A stretch of 64,000 bases of DNA from Burkholderia cepacia ATCC 25416 (GTDB lineage Bacteria; Pseudomonadota; Gammaproteobacteria; Burkholderiales; Burkholderiaceae), in NCBI RefSeq assembly GCF_001411495.1, contig NZ_CP012981.1, positions 1,922,001 to 1,986,000 of the forward strand. Direction: 5' to 3'. The notes beneath the pieces are model-generated. The model was not told the origin of the DNA. It did not search any database and was given only the letters and a program-made list of their open reading frames with translations. The position numbers were made by a program, and so were the translations under genes. The number at the start of each line of letters is the position of its first letter. Positions within the stretch are counted from its first letter, which is position 1. This document shows positions 1 to 8,901 of this stretch, one piece after another.

Positions 1-582
1 GACCAGTGCGAACAGGTAGCTCGGCTTGCGGAACGGGTCTTCCCACTTCGCGAAGTGGCGGCCGTCGGGCAGGTCGCCGGAATCGACGAGGTTGCCGTTC
101 GACAGCAGCACCGGGTAGGCGGCCTTGTCGGCGCGCAGCGTCACCGTGTACGACGCCATGACGTCCGGGCGATCGAGGAAGTAGGTGATGCGGCGAAAGC
201 CTTCGGCTTCGCACTGCGTGAAGAAGTTGCCGCTCGATACATAGAGACCCGACAGCGTCGTATTCTGGTCGGGCGCGCATGCGCTTTCGAGCGTCAGCTC
301 GAATGCATCGGGGACGTTCTCGACGGTCAGCCCGTGCTCGTGCGCGCGCACGGCGCCATGCGGCGCGCCGTCCAGCCGTGCGCCGACGAATTCGAGCGCT
401 TCGCCCATCAGCTCCAGGTGCGGCGCGGGCGCGGCGTCCGGGTTGCGGCGCACGCGCATCGTATTCCTGACGATCGTACGGGCCGGCGCGAGATCGAATT
501 CGAGCGCAACGGCATCGATGAGAAAGGCCGGCGGCGTGTAGTCGGCGCGGCGGATCACGGTGGAGGAAGCGTTGTCGGACAT
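1..582 (-). CDS. pepN: Aminopeptidase N, N-terminal part (runs off the window)
   Basis: This is the first 194 codons of an M1-family aminopeptidase N, a cytoplasmic zinc metallopeptidase that removes N-terminal residues from peptides. The visible part starts MSDNASSTVIRRADYTPPAF and continues into the N-terminal beta-saddle domain, with the family-typical stretches LENVPDAFELTL-like, NTTLSGLYVSSGNFFTQCEAEG and FRRITYFLDRPDVM. The catalytic HEXXH domain lies outside the window. The ATG at 580-582 is the start because similarity to the family begins a few residues later and the ORF is open to the window edge. It is divergent from the DUF4136 lipoprotein gene, with about 190 bases between them. 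Identification is firm; only completeness is unknown. Confidence 0.9.
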   Translation of the reverse strand, partial: MSDNASSTVIRRADYTPPAFLIDAVALEFDLAPARTIVRNTMRVRRNPDAAPAPHLELMGEALEFVGARLDGAPHGAVRAHEHGLTVENVPDAFELTLESACAPDQNTTLSGLYVSSGNFFTQCEAEGFRRITYFLDRPDVMASYTVTLRADKAAYPVLLSNGNLVDSGDLPDGRHFAKWEDPFRKPSYLFALV

Positions 583-680
583 GGTCGTCGAGATCGGTGG
601 AGTGGGGGACGGGCCCGTGGCACGGGCCGGGCGAACCGGGCCATTGTACAAAGGCTTGCGGCTGCGTGCCGGGCGAACTT

Positions 681-709
681 TTTACCGGTTCCGGGAGTCC
701 GCGTATTAT
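681..709 (+). promoter_or_regulatory. Probable sigma-70 promoter of the DUF4136 lipoprotein gene
   Basis: A -35 element TTTACC (681-686) and a -10 element TATTAT (704-709) are separated by exactly 17 bases. They lie 60 bases before the ATG at 770 in a locally AT-richer stretch of the pepN/lipoprotein intergenic region. This is a motif match only. Confidence 0.5.
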
Positions 710-769
710 CGGCATCCCGTTACGGTTCGCGCGGTGCGACGAACGGGTGACGGATCGAAGAGGATCAAC

Positions 770-1468
770 ATGAAACGCGAATGGATTCAACGCAGTGCGG
801 GCTGGGCGGCGGTGCTGTGCGTGGCGCTGCTGACCGGCTGCACCAGCTACGTGACGACCCAGGTCACGGCCTTCTCCGACTGGAGCGGCAGCGACGCGAC
901 ACGCACCTATGCGTTCACCCGCACCGACGCGCAGAAGAACAGCATCGAGCAGTCGACCTACGAGCCGATCGTCGCGAACGAGCTGTCCACGTATGCGTTC
1001 CGGCAGGTGCCGCAGGCGCAGGCGCGCTATCTCGTCGGGCTGACCTATGCGGTCGGCAGCGATCTCGTGACGGTGCCGCAGCCCGTTTATTACGATCCGT
1101 GGTTCGTCGGGCCGGGGCCGTACTGGCGGCGCGGGCCGTGGGGCCCGTGGGGGCCCTGGGGGCCGATGCCGGCCGGTTATGTCGCGCAGACGTACCAGGT
1201 GTTCGACTACACGCTCGGCATCCGCATCACCGAGCGCGCGACGGGCAAGGAGGTCTACAACGTGTCCGCGCGCACGACCGGCGACAACGGCACGCTGCTG
1301 TACGCGATGCCGTTCCTCGCGCGCAGCGCGCTCGCCGATTTCCCGCTGTCGAACGGCGCGGTCCGCTCGGTCCGGCTGCCGGTCGACAAGCGCGGCGGCC
1401 CGGCGGCACCGGCCGCCAACGAGCGCGCGGTGCCGGCTGCGCCCGCTTCGGGCGCCGCCGCCAAGTAA
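770..1468 (+). CDS. DUF4136 outer-membrane lipoprotein
   Basis: A 232-residue predicted lipoprotein. After the start MKREWIQRSAG there is a hydrophobic segment ending in the lipobox LTGC, so the Cys at about residue 23 should be lipidated and the protein anchored in the outer membrane. The rest matches the DUF4136 layout: an N-terminal SDWSGSDATRTYAF-like strand region and a C-terminal YTLGIRITERATGKEVYNVSARTTGDN region. A Gly/Pro/Trp repeat (GPWGPWGPWGP) sits in the middle at about residues 122-134. The function of DUF4136 is not established. The ATG at 770 was preferred to longer in-frame starts because it directly precedes the signal peptide and follows a purine-rich AAGAGGATC. Alanine/proline-rich C-terminal tail. 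Confidence 0.85.
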   Translation: MKREWIQRSAGWAAVLCVALLTGCTSYVTTQVTAFSDWSGSDATRTYAFTRTDAQKNSIEQSTYEPIVANELSTYAFRQVPQAQARYLVGLTYAVGSDLVTVPQPVYYDPWFVGPGPYWRRGPWGPWGPWGPMPAGYVAQTYQVFDYTLGIRITERATGKEVYNVSARTTGDNGTLLYAMPFLARSALADFPLSNGAVRSVRLPVDKRGGPAAPAANERAVPAAPASGAAAK

Positions 1469-1483
1469 CGCGGCATCAGCCTC

Positions 1484-1516
1484 GGCGCGGCCGTCCGGCC
1501 GCGCCTGCCGTTTTCT
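1484..1516 (+). terminator. Terminator-like hairpin between convergent genes
   Basis: GGCGCGGCC and GGCCGCGCC form a perfect 9-bp stem with a GTCC loop, followed a few bases later by TTTTCTT. It lies between the convergent lipoprotein and manganese-exporter genes. The gap between stem and T-run makes it an imperfect intrinsic terminator. Confidence 0.5.
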
Positions 1517-1522
1517 TCCCCG

Positions 1523-2095
1523 TCAGACCCCGACGCCCAGCAGCGCCAGCGCGCCGAGCACGACGAACAGCACGGCCGCGATGCCGTGCACGAGCTTCGT
1601 CGGCAGGCGGTGCGCGAAACGGTCGCCGAGCAGGATCGCGGGCACGTTCGCGAGCATCATCCCGAACGTCGTGCCGGCCACGACACCGATGTAGTCCTGG
1701 AAGCGCGCGGCCAGCGCGACGGTCGCGATCTGCGTCTTGTCGCCCATTTCCGCGAGGAAGAACGCGACGAGGGTCGCACCGAACACGCCGAGCCGCGAGC
1801 GGTTGGCATTGGCCTCGTCGGCGTCGAGCTTGTCCGGCACGAGGATCCACAACCCCATCGCGATGAACGAGAACGCGAGCGCCCAGCGCATGATCGACGG
1901 CGTGACCAGCGCGCCGAGCCATTCGCCGAGCGCGCCGGCGAAACCGTGGTTCACGAGCGTCGCGACGAGCACGCCGAGAATGATCGGCACCGGCTTGCGA
2001 TAGCGCGCGGCCAGGACGAGGGAAAGCAACTGGGTCTTGTCGCCGATTTCAGCGAGGGCGACGGCGCCGGTGGAGATCAGGAAGGCTTGAGACAC
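1523..2095 (-). CDS. mntX: UPF0016/GDT1-family manganese exporter (MntX/MneA type)
   Basis: A 190-residue integral membrane protein with the duplicated UPF0016 signature: ALAEIGDKTQLL near the N terminus and FLAEMGDKTQIA in the second half. Each E-x-G-D-K-T motif lies in a transmembrane helix of a three-helix repeat, giving six to seven helices. Family members export Mn2+ (or exchange Ca2+/Mn2+) at the inner membrane. The upstream yybP-ykoY-type Mn2+ riboswitch fits manganese-induced expression and decided the functional call. The start is probably GTG at 2093-2095 (VSQAFLISTGAV); no ATG is suitably placed and the ribosome binding site is weak. The gene symbol is by family and context. Confidence 0.85.
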   Translation of the reverse strand: MSQAFLISTGAVALAEIGDKTQLLSLVLAARYRKPVPIILGVLVATLVNHGFAGALGEWLGALVTPSIMRWALAFSFIAMGLWILVPDKLDADEANANRSRLGVFGATLVAFFLAEMGDKTQIATVALAARFQDYIGVVAGTTFGMMLANVPAILLGDRFAHRLPTKLVHGIAAVLFVVLGALALLGVGV

Positions 2096-2177
2096 GTATG
2101 GGGTTCCACGGGCCGGTGTTGTGCGTGCGAGCGACGATCCACGGCGCGCCGGGCCCTGATGCGGCGCACTGTGAACC

Positions 2178-2306
2178 ATCGGTCTCGCCAGGCCTAGGTG
2201 GCTGCGCCCGCCATGGCCGCAAGGCCAAGTCTGTTGACGGACGCCTCCGTCACGATGCGCGCCGGGGGCGCGGGACATCGAGCGGAGCGGCTACTCCCCA
2301 ATGAGC
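2178..2306 (-). promoter_or_regulatory. yybP-ykoY (Mn2+-sensing) riboswitch
   Basis: On the minus strand the leader of the manganese exporter carries the two most conserved pieces of the yybP-ykoY aptamer: GGGGAGTAGC at its 5' side (2299 down to 2290) and GGCGAGACC at its 3' side (2189 down to 2181). The helical sequence between them includes a strong GGCCTTGCGGCC stem. The aptamer ends about 85 bases before the GTG start. This class binds Mn2+ and turns on exporters of the family encoded here. Boundaries are approximate because no covariance model was run. Confidence 0.85.
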
Positions 2307-2491
2307 GGCGAATTCTAGCACGGCGTGTCGCGCGCGGGAAAGCGGTCGAGCGGTGCGGTGCCTGGTGTCCGGGCGGGGATTGGCGTTCGGCAAGCTCCGG
2401 CCGTACGGCAGGCCCGGCAGACGGGCAGCCGCCCCGCAGGCAGACGCGGCGGCCGACGCCCGCGCCTGCCGGGACACCCCCCGGAACGCCG

Positions 2492-3808
2492 TTACGCGGC
2501 GGGGCGGCGCGCCGCCCCGCGCTCGTGGACGAGTTCGCCGGCCGCATAGGTGCGGTACACCGCGCGGTCGTCGCCGAGCAGCGCGAACGCGAACAGCAGT
2601 TCCTCGAGCGAATCCGCGCGCTTCGTCCGGCGCGCGAGCAGCGGCGTGGCCTGCGGATCGAGCACGACGAAGTCGGCCTCGGTGCGCGGCTTGAGCGTGC
2701 CGACCGTGTCGGCGAGGTCGAGCGCCTGCGCGGCGCCGGCCGTCGCGAGCCAGAACATCCGGGTCGCGGTCAGATGGTGGCCCGACAGCCGCGCGACCTT
2801 GTGCGCTTCGTTCATCGTCTGCAGCATCGAGAACGACGTGCCGCCGCCGACGTCGGTCGCGAGCGTGACGGGCACGTCGTGTTCACCGGCCTTGTCGAAA
2901 TCGAACAGCCCGCTGCCGAGGAAGAAGTTCGACGTCGGGCAGTGCGCGACGACGGTGCGCGTCTCGGCCATCCGGCGGCGGTCCTCGTCGTCGAGGTGGA
3001 TGCAGTGGCCGTACACCGCGCGCGGGCGCAGCAGCCCGTAGCGGTCGTAGATGTCGAGATAGCTGCGATGGCCGGGGAACAGCTCGGCCACCCATTTCAC
3101 CTCGTCGACGTTCTCCGCGACGTGGCTCTGTACGAACACGTCCGGATGGCGGCGCGCGAGTTCGCTGCACGCCTCGAGCTGCGCTTCGGTCGACGTCGGC
3201 GCGAAACGCGGCGTGAGCGCGTACATCTGGCGGCCCTTGCCGTGCCAGCGGCCGATCAGCTCGGCGCTGTCGTCATAACCGGATTGCGCGGTATCGCGCA
3301 GGAATTCGGGGCAGTTGCGATCCATCAGCACCTTGCCCGCGATCATCCGCAGGTCGCGCGCGTCGCTCGCCGCGAACAGCGCATCGGCCGACTGCTTGTG
3401 CACCGTGCAGTAGACGAGCGCGCTCGTCGTGCCGCAGGCGAGCAGTTCGTCGACGAAGAAGTCGGCCACCTCGCGCGCATGCTCGGGATCGCCGAACTGG
3501 CGCTCGGTCGGGAACGTGTACTTGTCCAGCCACGGCAGCAGGCCCGGCGCCGGCGACGCGATCATGTCCGTCTGCGGATAGTGGATGTGCGTGTCGATGA
3601 AGCCGGGCACGATCAGCTTGTCGCGCAGGTCGTGGACGATCGCGTCGCGCGCGAGCGTCGCGGCGAGCTGCGCGTACGGGCCGGCCGCGACGACTTTGCC
3701 GTCGTCGACGATCAGGAGGCCGTCGGTCTCGTAGTTCGCGGCCTGGCTCGATTGCGCCGGGTCGCCGTTGAAAGTCAGCAGCTGGGAACGGAAAGCGGTT
3801 TGCGTCAT
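2492..3808 (-). CDS. guaD: Guanine deaminase
   Basis: A 438-residue amidohydrolase that deaminates guanine to xanthine in purine salvage. The metal-binding FIDTHIHYPQTD motif (His74 and His76) is present, as are the later SHVAEN, YGHCIHLDDED and ATDVGGGTSFSML motifs typical of bacterial GuaD. Length matches the family (about 430-440). The ATG at 3806-3808 begins MTQTAFRSQLLTFNGDP, where family similarity starts; the open frame upstream is unrelated. The gene is last in a minus-strand run xdhC, add, small ORF, guaD. Its start codon overlaps the stop of the small ORF by four bases (ATGA), suggesting translational coupling if that ORF is real. Confidence 0.93.
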   Translation of the reverse strand: MTQTAFRSQLLTFNGDPAQSSQAANYETDGLLIVDDGKVVAAGPYAQLAATLARDAIVHDLRDKLIVPGFIDTHIHYPQTDMIASPAPGLLPWLDKYTFPTERQFGDPEHAREVADFFVDELLACGTTSALVYCTVHKQSADALFAASDARDLRMIAGKVLMDRNCPEFLRDTAQSGYDDSAELIGRWHGKGRQMYALTPRFAPTSTEAQLEACSELARRHPDVFVQSHVAENVDEVKWVAELFPGHRSYLDIYDRYGLLRPRAVYGHCIHLDDEDRRRMAETRTVVAHCPTSNFFLGSGLFDFDKAGEHDVPVTLATDVGGGTSFSMLQTMNEAHKVARLSGHHLTATRMFWLATAGAAQALDLADTVGTLKPRTEADFVVLDPQATPLLARRTKRADSLEELLFAFALLGDDRAVYRTYAAGELVHERGAARRPAA

Positions 3809-4152
3809 GACAAATGGTCCTGCATCAAGGTAAGGCGAACAGAAGAAAGCGATCGACGCCGGAGGGCGGCGGGACGGCGTTTCGCGAGCGGTAGCGGCAT
3901 GCTGCGTGCGGCACGACCGGAGGCGATTGCGCGGGCGAACGTGGCGGCCGAAGCCGCCGGCGAGTGGTTGCCGGCGGGCCTCGCAGCCGCTGCGTTCGCG
4001 ACCGGAGCGGCAGCGAACGCAGCGGCGAACCGCGACGGCAAGCACGGGCGGGCGACGACGAATGGCGCGCTCGCCGCGCGGGCACGCACGCGGCCGTTCC
4101 GGCGCGATGCCGGGCCGGTGGTTGCGAAGCGGATGCCGTTGCCGTGTTTCAT
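3805..4152 (-). CDS. Candidate small Ala/Arg-rich protein between add and guaD
   Basis: An unrecognised 115-residue ORF. It starts 27 bases after the add stop codon, has a plausible ribosome binding site (GAGGAA, ten bases before ATG), and ends in an ATGA overlap with guaD. Its third codon positions are very rich in G/C through the first 80 codons, like real genes here. The translation is low in complexity (Ala, Arg, Pro, Ser), shows no known domain and no clear signal peptide, and the last 20 codons lose the codon bias. It may be a genuine coupling ORF or just an untranslated spacer. Nothing indicates a function. Confidence 0.35.
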   Translation of the reverse strand: MKHGNGIRFATTGPASRRNGRVRARAASAPFVVARPCLPSRFAAAFAAAPVANAAAARPAGNHSPAASAATFARAIASGRAARSMPLPLAKRRPAALRRRSLSSVRLTLMQDHLS

Positions 4153-4179
4153 CTGTCTGGCGTTCCTCGATGCGGGCCG

Positions 4180-5223
<1,044 letters not shown>

Positions 5224-6228
5224 TCAGTAGGTAGGGGAAGCCTGCGCGGCCGCGTTCGCTTCGACGGCCTGCAGCAATTGCGCAGCCACCGAGATCGCGA
5301 TCACTTCGGGCGCCTTGTCGATGATGCCTTCGACACCGATCGGGCAGCGCATCCGCGCGACCTGGGCCGGGTCGATGCCGATCGCCGCGAGGCGATGATC
5401 GAACTGCACGCGTTTGGCGTGCGAGCCGGTCATCCCGAAGTATGCATAGTCGCCGCGTCGCAGGATGCGCTCGGCCAGCACGAAATCGAGTGCGTGGTCG
5501 TGCGTCATCACGACGAAGTAGGACTGCGGCGGCGCCGTGTCGACGGCGTCGGCCGGGGCAGCGGCCGCCTCGATCGCGAGGTTGCCGATGCCGGCGAGCG
5601 CGTCGGCCGGCGGGAACACCGCATCGGGCCCGTCGATCCAGCGCACCTGGCACGGCAGCGTCGCCAGCACCTTCACGAGCGCGGTGCCGATGTGCCCGGC
5701 GCCGAACAGCACGACGGGGAACGCATATGGCGCGATCGTTTCGGTCATCAGCGACACGCCGCCGGTTTCCCACAGCAGGCAGTCGGCACGCGCGGCTTCC
5801 GATTCGGGCTCGCTCAACAACGGCGCGCCCGGCGAGGGGCCGAATGATACGCTACGCACGGTCGCGGCGCCGGCCGCGACACGCTTCGCGAGCGACATGA
5901 TCCAGCCGAGATCGCCGACGTCGAGCCGCTCGAACGCGAGCACCACGGCGCCGCCGCAGCACTGGCCGAGACTCGGGCCGAGCGCGAGCCGTTCGAGCCG
6001 GCGCGCGTGCGGCACGTGCGCGCCGTCCTTCAGCAGATGCCGCGCGATCTCGATCGCCTTCCATTCCAGATGACCGCCGCCGATCGTATGGCGGGCCGTG
6101 TCGCGCGTGACGAGCATCTTGGTGCCGGCTTCGCGCGGCGCGGAGCCGTCGGTGTGCGCGACCGTCACGAGCACGGCCGCTTCGCCGTGCGCGAGCAGTT
6201 GCTGCAGATCGCCGAGCCAGGCTTCCAT
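5224..6228 (-). CDS. xdhC: Xanthine dehydrogenase accessory protein XdhC
   Basis: A 334-residue XdhC/CoxI-family protein, which in characterised systems binds molybdenum cofactor and aids its sulfuration and insertion into xanthine dehydrogenase. The N-terminal XdhC domain (AVLVTVAHTDGSAPREAGTK, then TIGGGHLEWKAIE and LGPSLGQCCGG) is followed by a Rossmann-like domain (VVLFGAGHIGTALVKVLATLP, then YFVVMTHDHALDFVL and YFGMTGSHAKR). The ATG at 6226-6228 has an AAGGGG ribosome binding site at good spacing. The catalytic subunits xdhA and xdhB are not in the window, so xdhC is separated from the enzyme it serves. Confidence 0.92.
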   Translation of the reverse strand: MEAWLGDLQQLLAHGEAAVLVTVAHTDGSAPREAGTKMLVTRDTARHTIGGGHLEWKAIEIARHLLKDGAHVPHARRLERLALGPSLGQCCGGAVVLAFERLDVGDLGWIMSLAKRVAAGAATVRSVSFGPSPGAPLLSEPESEAARADCLLWETGGVSLMTETIAPYAFPVVLFGAGHIGTALVKVLATLPCQVRWIDGPDAVFPPADALAGIGNLAIEAAAAPADAVDTAPPQSYFVVMTHDHALDFVLAERILRRGDYAYFGMTGSHAKRVQFDHRLAAIGIDPAQVARMRCPIGVEGIIDKAPEVIAISVAAQLLQAVEANAAAQASPTY

Positions 6229-6428
6229 CAGCACACCCCTTGCGAAACGACGCGGCACGACACGCGGCGCGGGCTGGCGAGCGTGGCGGCAACGATGACG
6301 GACGGGGGCGGGGCGGGCCGGCCGCACGGCGAATGCGGTGCGGCGGCGCGGCGACAGTGCGCGCGGACGGCACCGCCGGATGCGCGGACGCCATGAGGGT
6401 GACGGATGCGGATGGTTTGCGTTGTCAT
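6228..6428 (-). CDS. Candidate small ORF immediately upstream of xdhC
   Basis: A 66-codon ORF (MTTQTIRIRHPHGVRASGG...) whose TGA stop overlaps the xdhC ATG by one base (TGATG). About 80% of its third positions are G or C. There is no clear Shine-Dalgarno sequence, no recognisable domain, and the composition is rich in Arg, Ala, Pro and Cys. It could be a leader peptide coupled to xdhC, or chance. Upstream, 6429-6585 shows nothing I can identify. Confidence 0.22.
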   Translation of the reverse strand: MTTQTIRIRHPHGVRASGGAVRAHCRRAAAPHSPCGRPAPPPSVIVAATLASPRRVSCRVVSQGVC

Positions 6429-6585
6429 GATGAATCCAGTCGACATTGCGGATCGGGCGCGCGTTACGCAGGGGTGGTGAGACCGCCTGGCCTCGCGCAC
6501 GTAGATCGCCATCCAGCCCCGAAGATAGCACCGCACGGCGGCGGGAACATCGCGGGGCGGTGATCCGGGCTATCAGGAGGCGATC

Positions 6586-6831
6586 ATGTCGATCATAGGC
6601 CCGCCGCCCGGGATCGGGGCGCCGATGCGTGCACATCGGGCCAAAACGCAGGCGTGGCGGGGCTGGGCGCGGAAGTCGCGCGATGCGCGTTCGCCCGGCT
6701 ATCCGGGTGGCGGCGAGGTAGGTGTTTACGCGGGGCCGCCCGGGTACGGCCGGTCAGGGGCGACCGGCCGGGCCGGTTCGGAGAGTGCTCCGGTGCCGGG
6801 CTTGCCGGCTGGCGGCGTGTGGCCCGGGTGA
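6586..6831 (+). CDS. Candidate small Gly/Pro-rich protein with a perfect Shine-Dalgarno
   Basis: An 81-codon plus-strand ORF (MSIIGPPPGIGAPMRAHRAK...) preceded by AGGAGG exactly five bases before the ATG, the best ribosome binding site in this part of the window. Third positions are G/C-rich. The product would be basic and rich in Gly/Pro, with no recognised domain. It lies alone in a 640-base gap, convergent with dsbB. I could not recognise a relative; the 9-bp inverted repeat at 6747-6770 lies inside it. Confidence 0.33.
   Translation: MSIIGPPPGIGAPMRAHRAKTQAWRGWARKSRDARSPGYPGGGEVGVYAGPPGYGRSGATGRAGSESAPVPGLPAGGVWPG
6747..6770. repeat. Perfect 9-bp inverted repeat
   Basis: CGGCCGGTC (6747-6755) and GACCGGCCG (6762-6770) flank a 6-base loop. 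A related ACCGGCCGGTC copy lies at 6856-6866 just past the dsbB stop. Neither has a T-run, so these are stem-forming spacers rather than clear terminators. Confidence 0.5.
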
Positions 6832-6866
6832 GCGGGCCGCGCGCAGGCCGGTGCGAAACCGGCCGG

Positions 6867-7379
6867 TCAGGCCGCGAGCTTGCGACGATGGCGCCAGAGG
6901 CTCGCGACGACGGCAACCAGGATCGCGGCGAAGCCGATCAGCGCCCAGCCGGGCAGCAGGATGCCGAAGATCGGCGGGTAGACGGTCTCGCACAGCCCGG
7001 CGACCTTGAACATGCCGGGGAACCACTGCGCGGGCGGCAGGCTGTCGACGATCGGCTGCAGCGTGTCGAAGCCGCAGCTGAAGCCCGGATTCATCTGGAT
7101 CGACAGATGGCGGGCGGCCGTGCCGACGCCGCCGGCCGCGGCGATCGCGATCAGCAGCTCGAGCACCCAGATGACGCGCCAGTTGCGGATCCCGGCGGCC
7201 AGGAACGCGAAGATCCCGATCGCGCAGAAGAAGTAGCGCTGGATGATGCACAGCGGGCAGGGATCTTCGTTCTTCACGTACTGCAGGTAGAGCGCACCGG
7301 CCAGCAGGGCGATGCACACCCAGCCGAGCAGCATCAGCAGGCGGCGTTCGCGGCGGATTGCGAGCGTGTAGTCGTTCAT
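6867..7379 (-). CDS. dsbB: Disulfide bond formation protein B
   Basis: A 170-residue inner-membrane quinone reductase that reoxidises DsbA in the periplasm. It has four predicted transmembrane helices and two periplasmic cysteine pairs: Cys41/Cys44 in the CPLC motif of the first loop, and Cys102/Cys130 in the second loop (FSCGF and [10 protein letters not shown]). All essential cysteines and the quinone-side arginine region (CIIQRYFF) are present. Length is typical. No obvious operon partner: the amidase gene lies 139 bases upstream on the same strand. Confidence 0.95.
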   Translation of the reverse strand: MNDYTLAIRRERRLLMLLGWVCIALLAGALYLQYVKNEDPCPLCIIQRYFFCAIGIFAFLAAGIRNWRVIWVLELLIAIAAAGGVGTAARHLSIQMNPGFSCGFDTLQPIVDSLPPAQWFPGMFKVAGLCETVYPPIFGILLPGWALIGFAAILVAVVASLWRHRRKLAA

Positions 7380-7518
7380 GTCGGCGGGGTTCCTCGTGGG
7401 GTCGGTCCGGAAAACAATCGCGCGATTTTAGCGCGAACGGTCTGGCACGAAACTGACAGCGCGCGTGCGGCAACCTGCCGCACCGCGCGTCTGTCCGCCG
7501 GCGCTCGGCTGGCTGCGT

Positions 7519-8895
7519 TCAGCGGATCGTATTGAGCACGGCCTCGACGGCCTGGCCGATCGCGAGCAGCGCGTCGTCGCGATGCGGTGCGGCCGCGAGC
7601 ATCAGGCCGACCGGCGCCGCGTCGCGCGGATGGCACGGCAGCGACAGCGCACACGCGTCGAGGAAGTTGAACGCGCTCGGGTTGCGCAGGATCAGCGCGT
7701 TGGTGCGCGTGAACGCGGCGTCGTCCGTTTCGAGGTCGGCGATGCGCGGCGGCACGACCGGCACCGTCGGCGCGACGAGCGCATCGAAGCGCGCCCAGAC
7801 CGTGTGCGCGGCTTCGTCGAGCATCGCGGTGCGCGCGGCGAGCAGGTCGAGATAGTCGGCCGCGCTCGCGGGTTCGCCCTTCAGGATGCGCGTGAGCACG
7901 CGCGGGTCGTACTGGTCGCGATGCCGAGCGAGCAGCGGGCGATGCCATGCGTAGGCCTCGATCGGCGAGAAGCCGAAGCGGTTGACGTCCGGCAGCCGGT
8001 CGAGCGCCGGGAAGCGCACTTCCGTGACGATCGCGCCGGCGGCTTCGAGATGCTTGAGCGCGGCGTCGAGCGCGGCCGCGACGTCGGCATCGACACCGTC
8101 CGTCACGTAGTTCGTCAGCACGCCGAGCCGTACGCCCTCGAGCGGCCGGGCGGCCGGCACGTGCGGTTCGAGGCCCGCGAGCATCCGGTCGACGAGCGCG
8201 CAGCAGGCGACCGTCAGGCCGATCGGGCCGAACGAGTCGAGCGTCGTCGACAGCGGTACGCCGCCTTGTGTCGGGATCCGGCTCGCGGTCGGCTTGAATC
8301 CCGTCAGCCCGCACAGCGCGGCCGGAATGCGGATCGAGCCGCCCGTGTCGGTGCCGAGCGCGACGGCGGCCATCCCGTCGGCGACGGACGCGGCCGCGCC
8401 GGACGACGAGCCGCCGGAAATCCGTGCGTCGCCCGGCACGTCGCGGTGGTACGGCGAGCGCGGGTGGCCGAAGTGTGGATTCAGCCCGAGCCCCGAGAAC
8501 GCGAACTCGCTCATGTTGGTGCGGCCGACCAGCACCGCGCCCGCCCGCTTGAGCCGGGCGACGGCGACCGCATCGGTGCGCGCGGCCGGCGCGCCGTCGA
8601 GCACGCGCGAACCCGCGCGCGTCACCTGGCCCGCGACGTCGAACAGGTCCTTGACCGACACGGGAATGCCCGCGAGTGGCGACAGCACGGTGCCCGCGGC
8701 GCGCAGCCGGTCGTGCGCGTCGGCGGCGGCACGCGCGTTGTCGGCATCGACTTCGGTGAAGACGACCGCACCCTGGCCCGACGGATCGGCGATCCGGTCG
8801 AGCGCGGTGTCGACGAGCGCGCGGCTCGTGGTCCGGCCGGCGGCGAGATCGGCGGCGAGCTGGGCGAGCGGGGGAAAGGGCGTGAAAGTGGTCAT
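7519..8895 (-). CDS. Amidase-signature family hydrolase
   Basis: A 458-residue member of the amidase-signature family (GatA, AtzF, aryl-acylamidase relatives). The Ser-cisSer-Lys triad can be placed: Lys82 in PVSVKDLFDV, Ser163 in the ISGGSSSGAAASVA glycine/serine-rich motif, and Ser187 in GTDTGGSIRIPA. The substrate cannot be read from the sequence. It lies six bases downstream of a GntR/FCD regulator on the same strand, so the two form an operon probably induced by the amidase substrate or its product acid. It is not GatA of the tRNA amidotransferase, since no gatB or gatC is adjacent. Confidence 0.88.
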   Translation of the reverse strand: MTTFTPFPPLAQLAADLAAGRTTSRALVDTALDRIADPSGQGAVVFTEVDADNARAAADAHDRLRAAGTVLSPLAGIPVSVKDLFDVAGQVTRAGSRVLDGAPAARTDAVAVARLKRAGAVLVGRTNMSEFAFSGLGLNPHFGHPRSPYHRDVPGDARISGGSSSGAAASVADGMAAVALGTDTGGSIRIPAALCGLTGFKPTASRIPTQGGVPLSTTLDSFGPIGLTVACCALVDRMLAGLEPHVPAARPLEGVRLGVLTNYVTDGVDADVAAALDAALKHLEAAGAIVTEVRFPALDRLPDVNRFGFSPIEAYAWHRPLLARHRDQYDPRVLTRILKGEPASAADYLDLLAARTAMLDEAAHTVWARFDALVAPTVPVVPPRIADLETDDAAFTRTNALILRNPSAFNFLDACALSLPCHPRDAAPVGLMLAAAPHRDDALLAIGQAVEAVLNTIR

Positions 8896-8901
8896 GGCGG
8901 C

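Noticed and set aside
1134..1170. Short GC-rich tandem repeat (GPWGPWGPW coding)
   Set aside because: Explained as a coding repeat within the DUF4136 lipoprotein; only three units, so not a separate repeat element.
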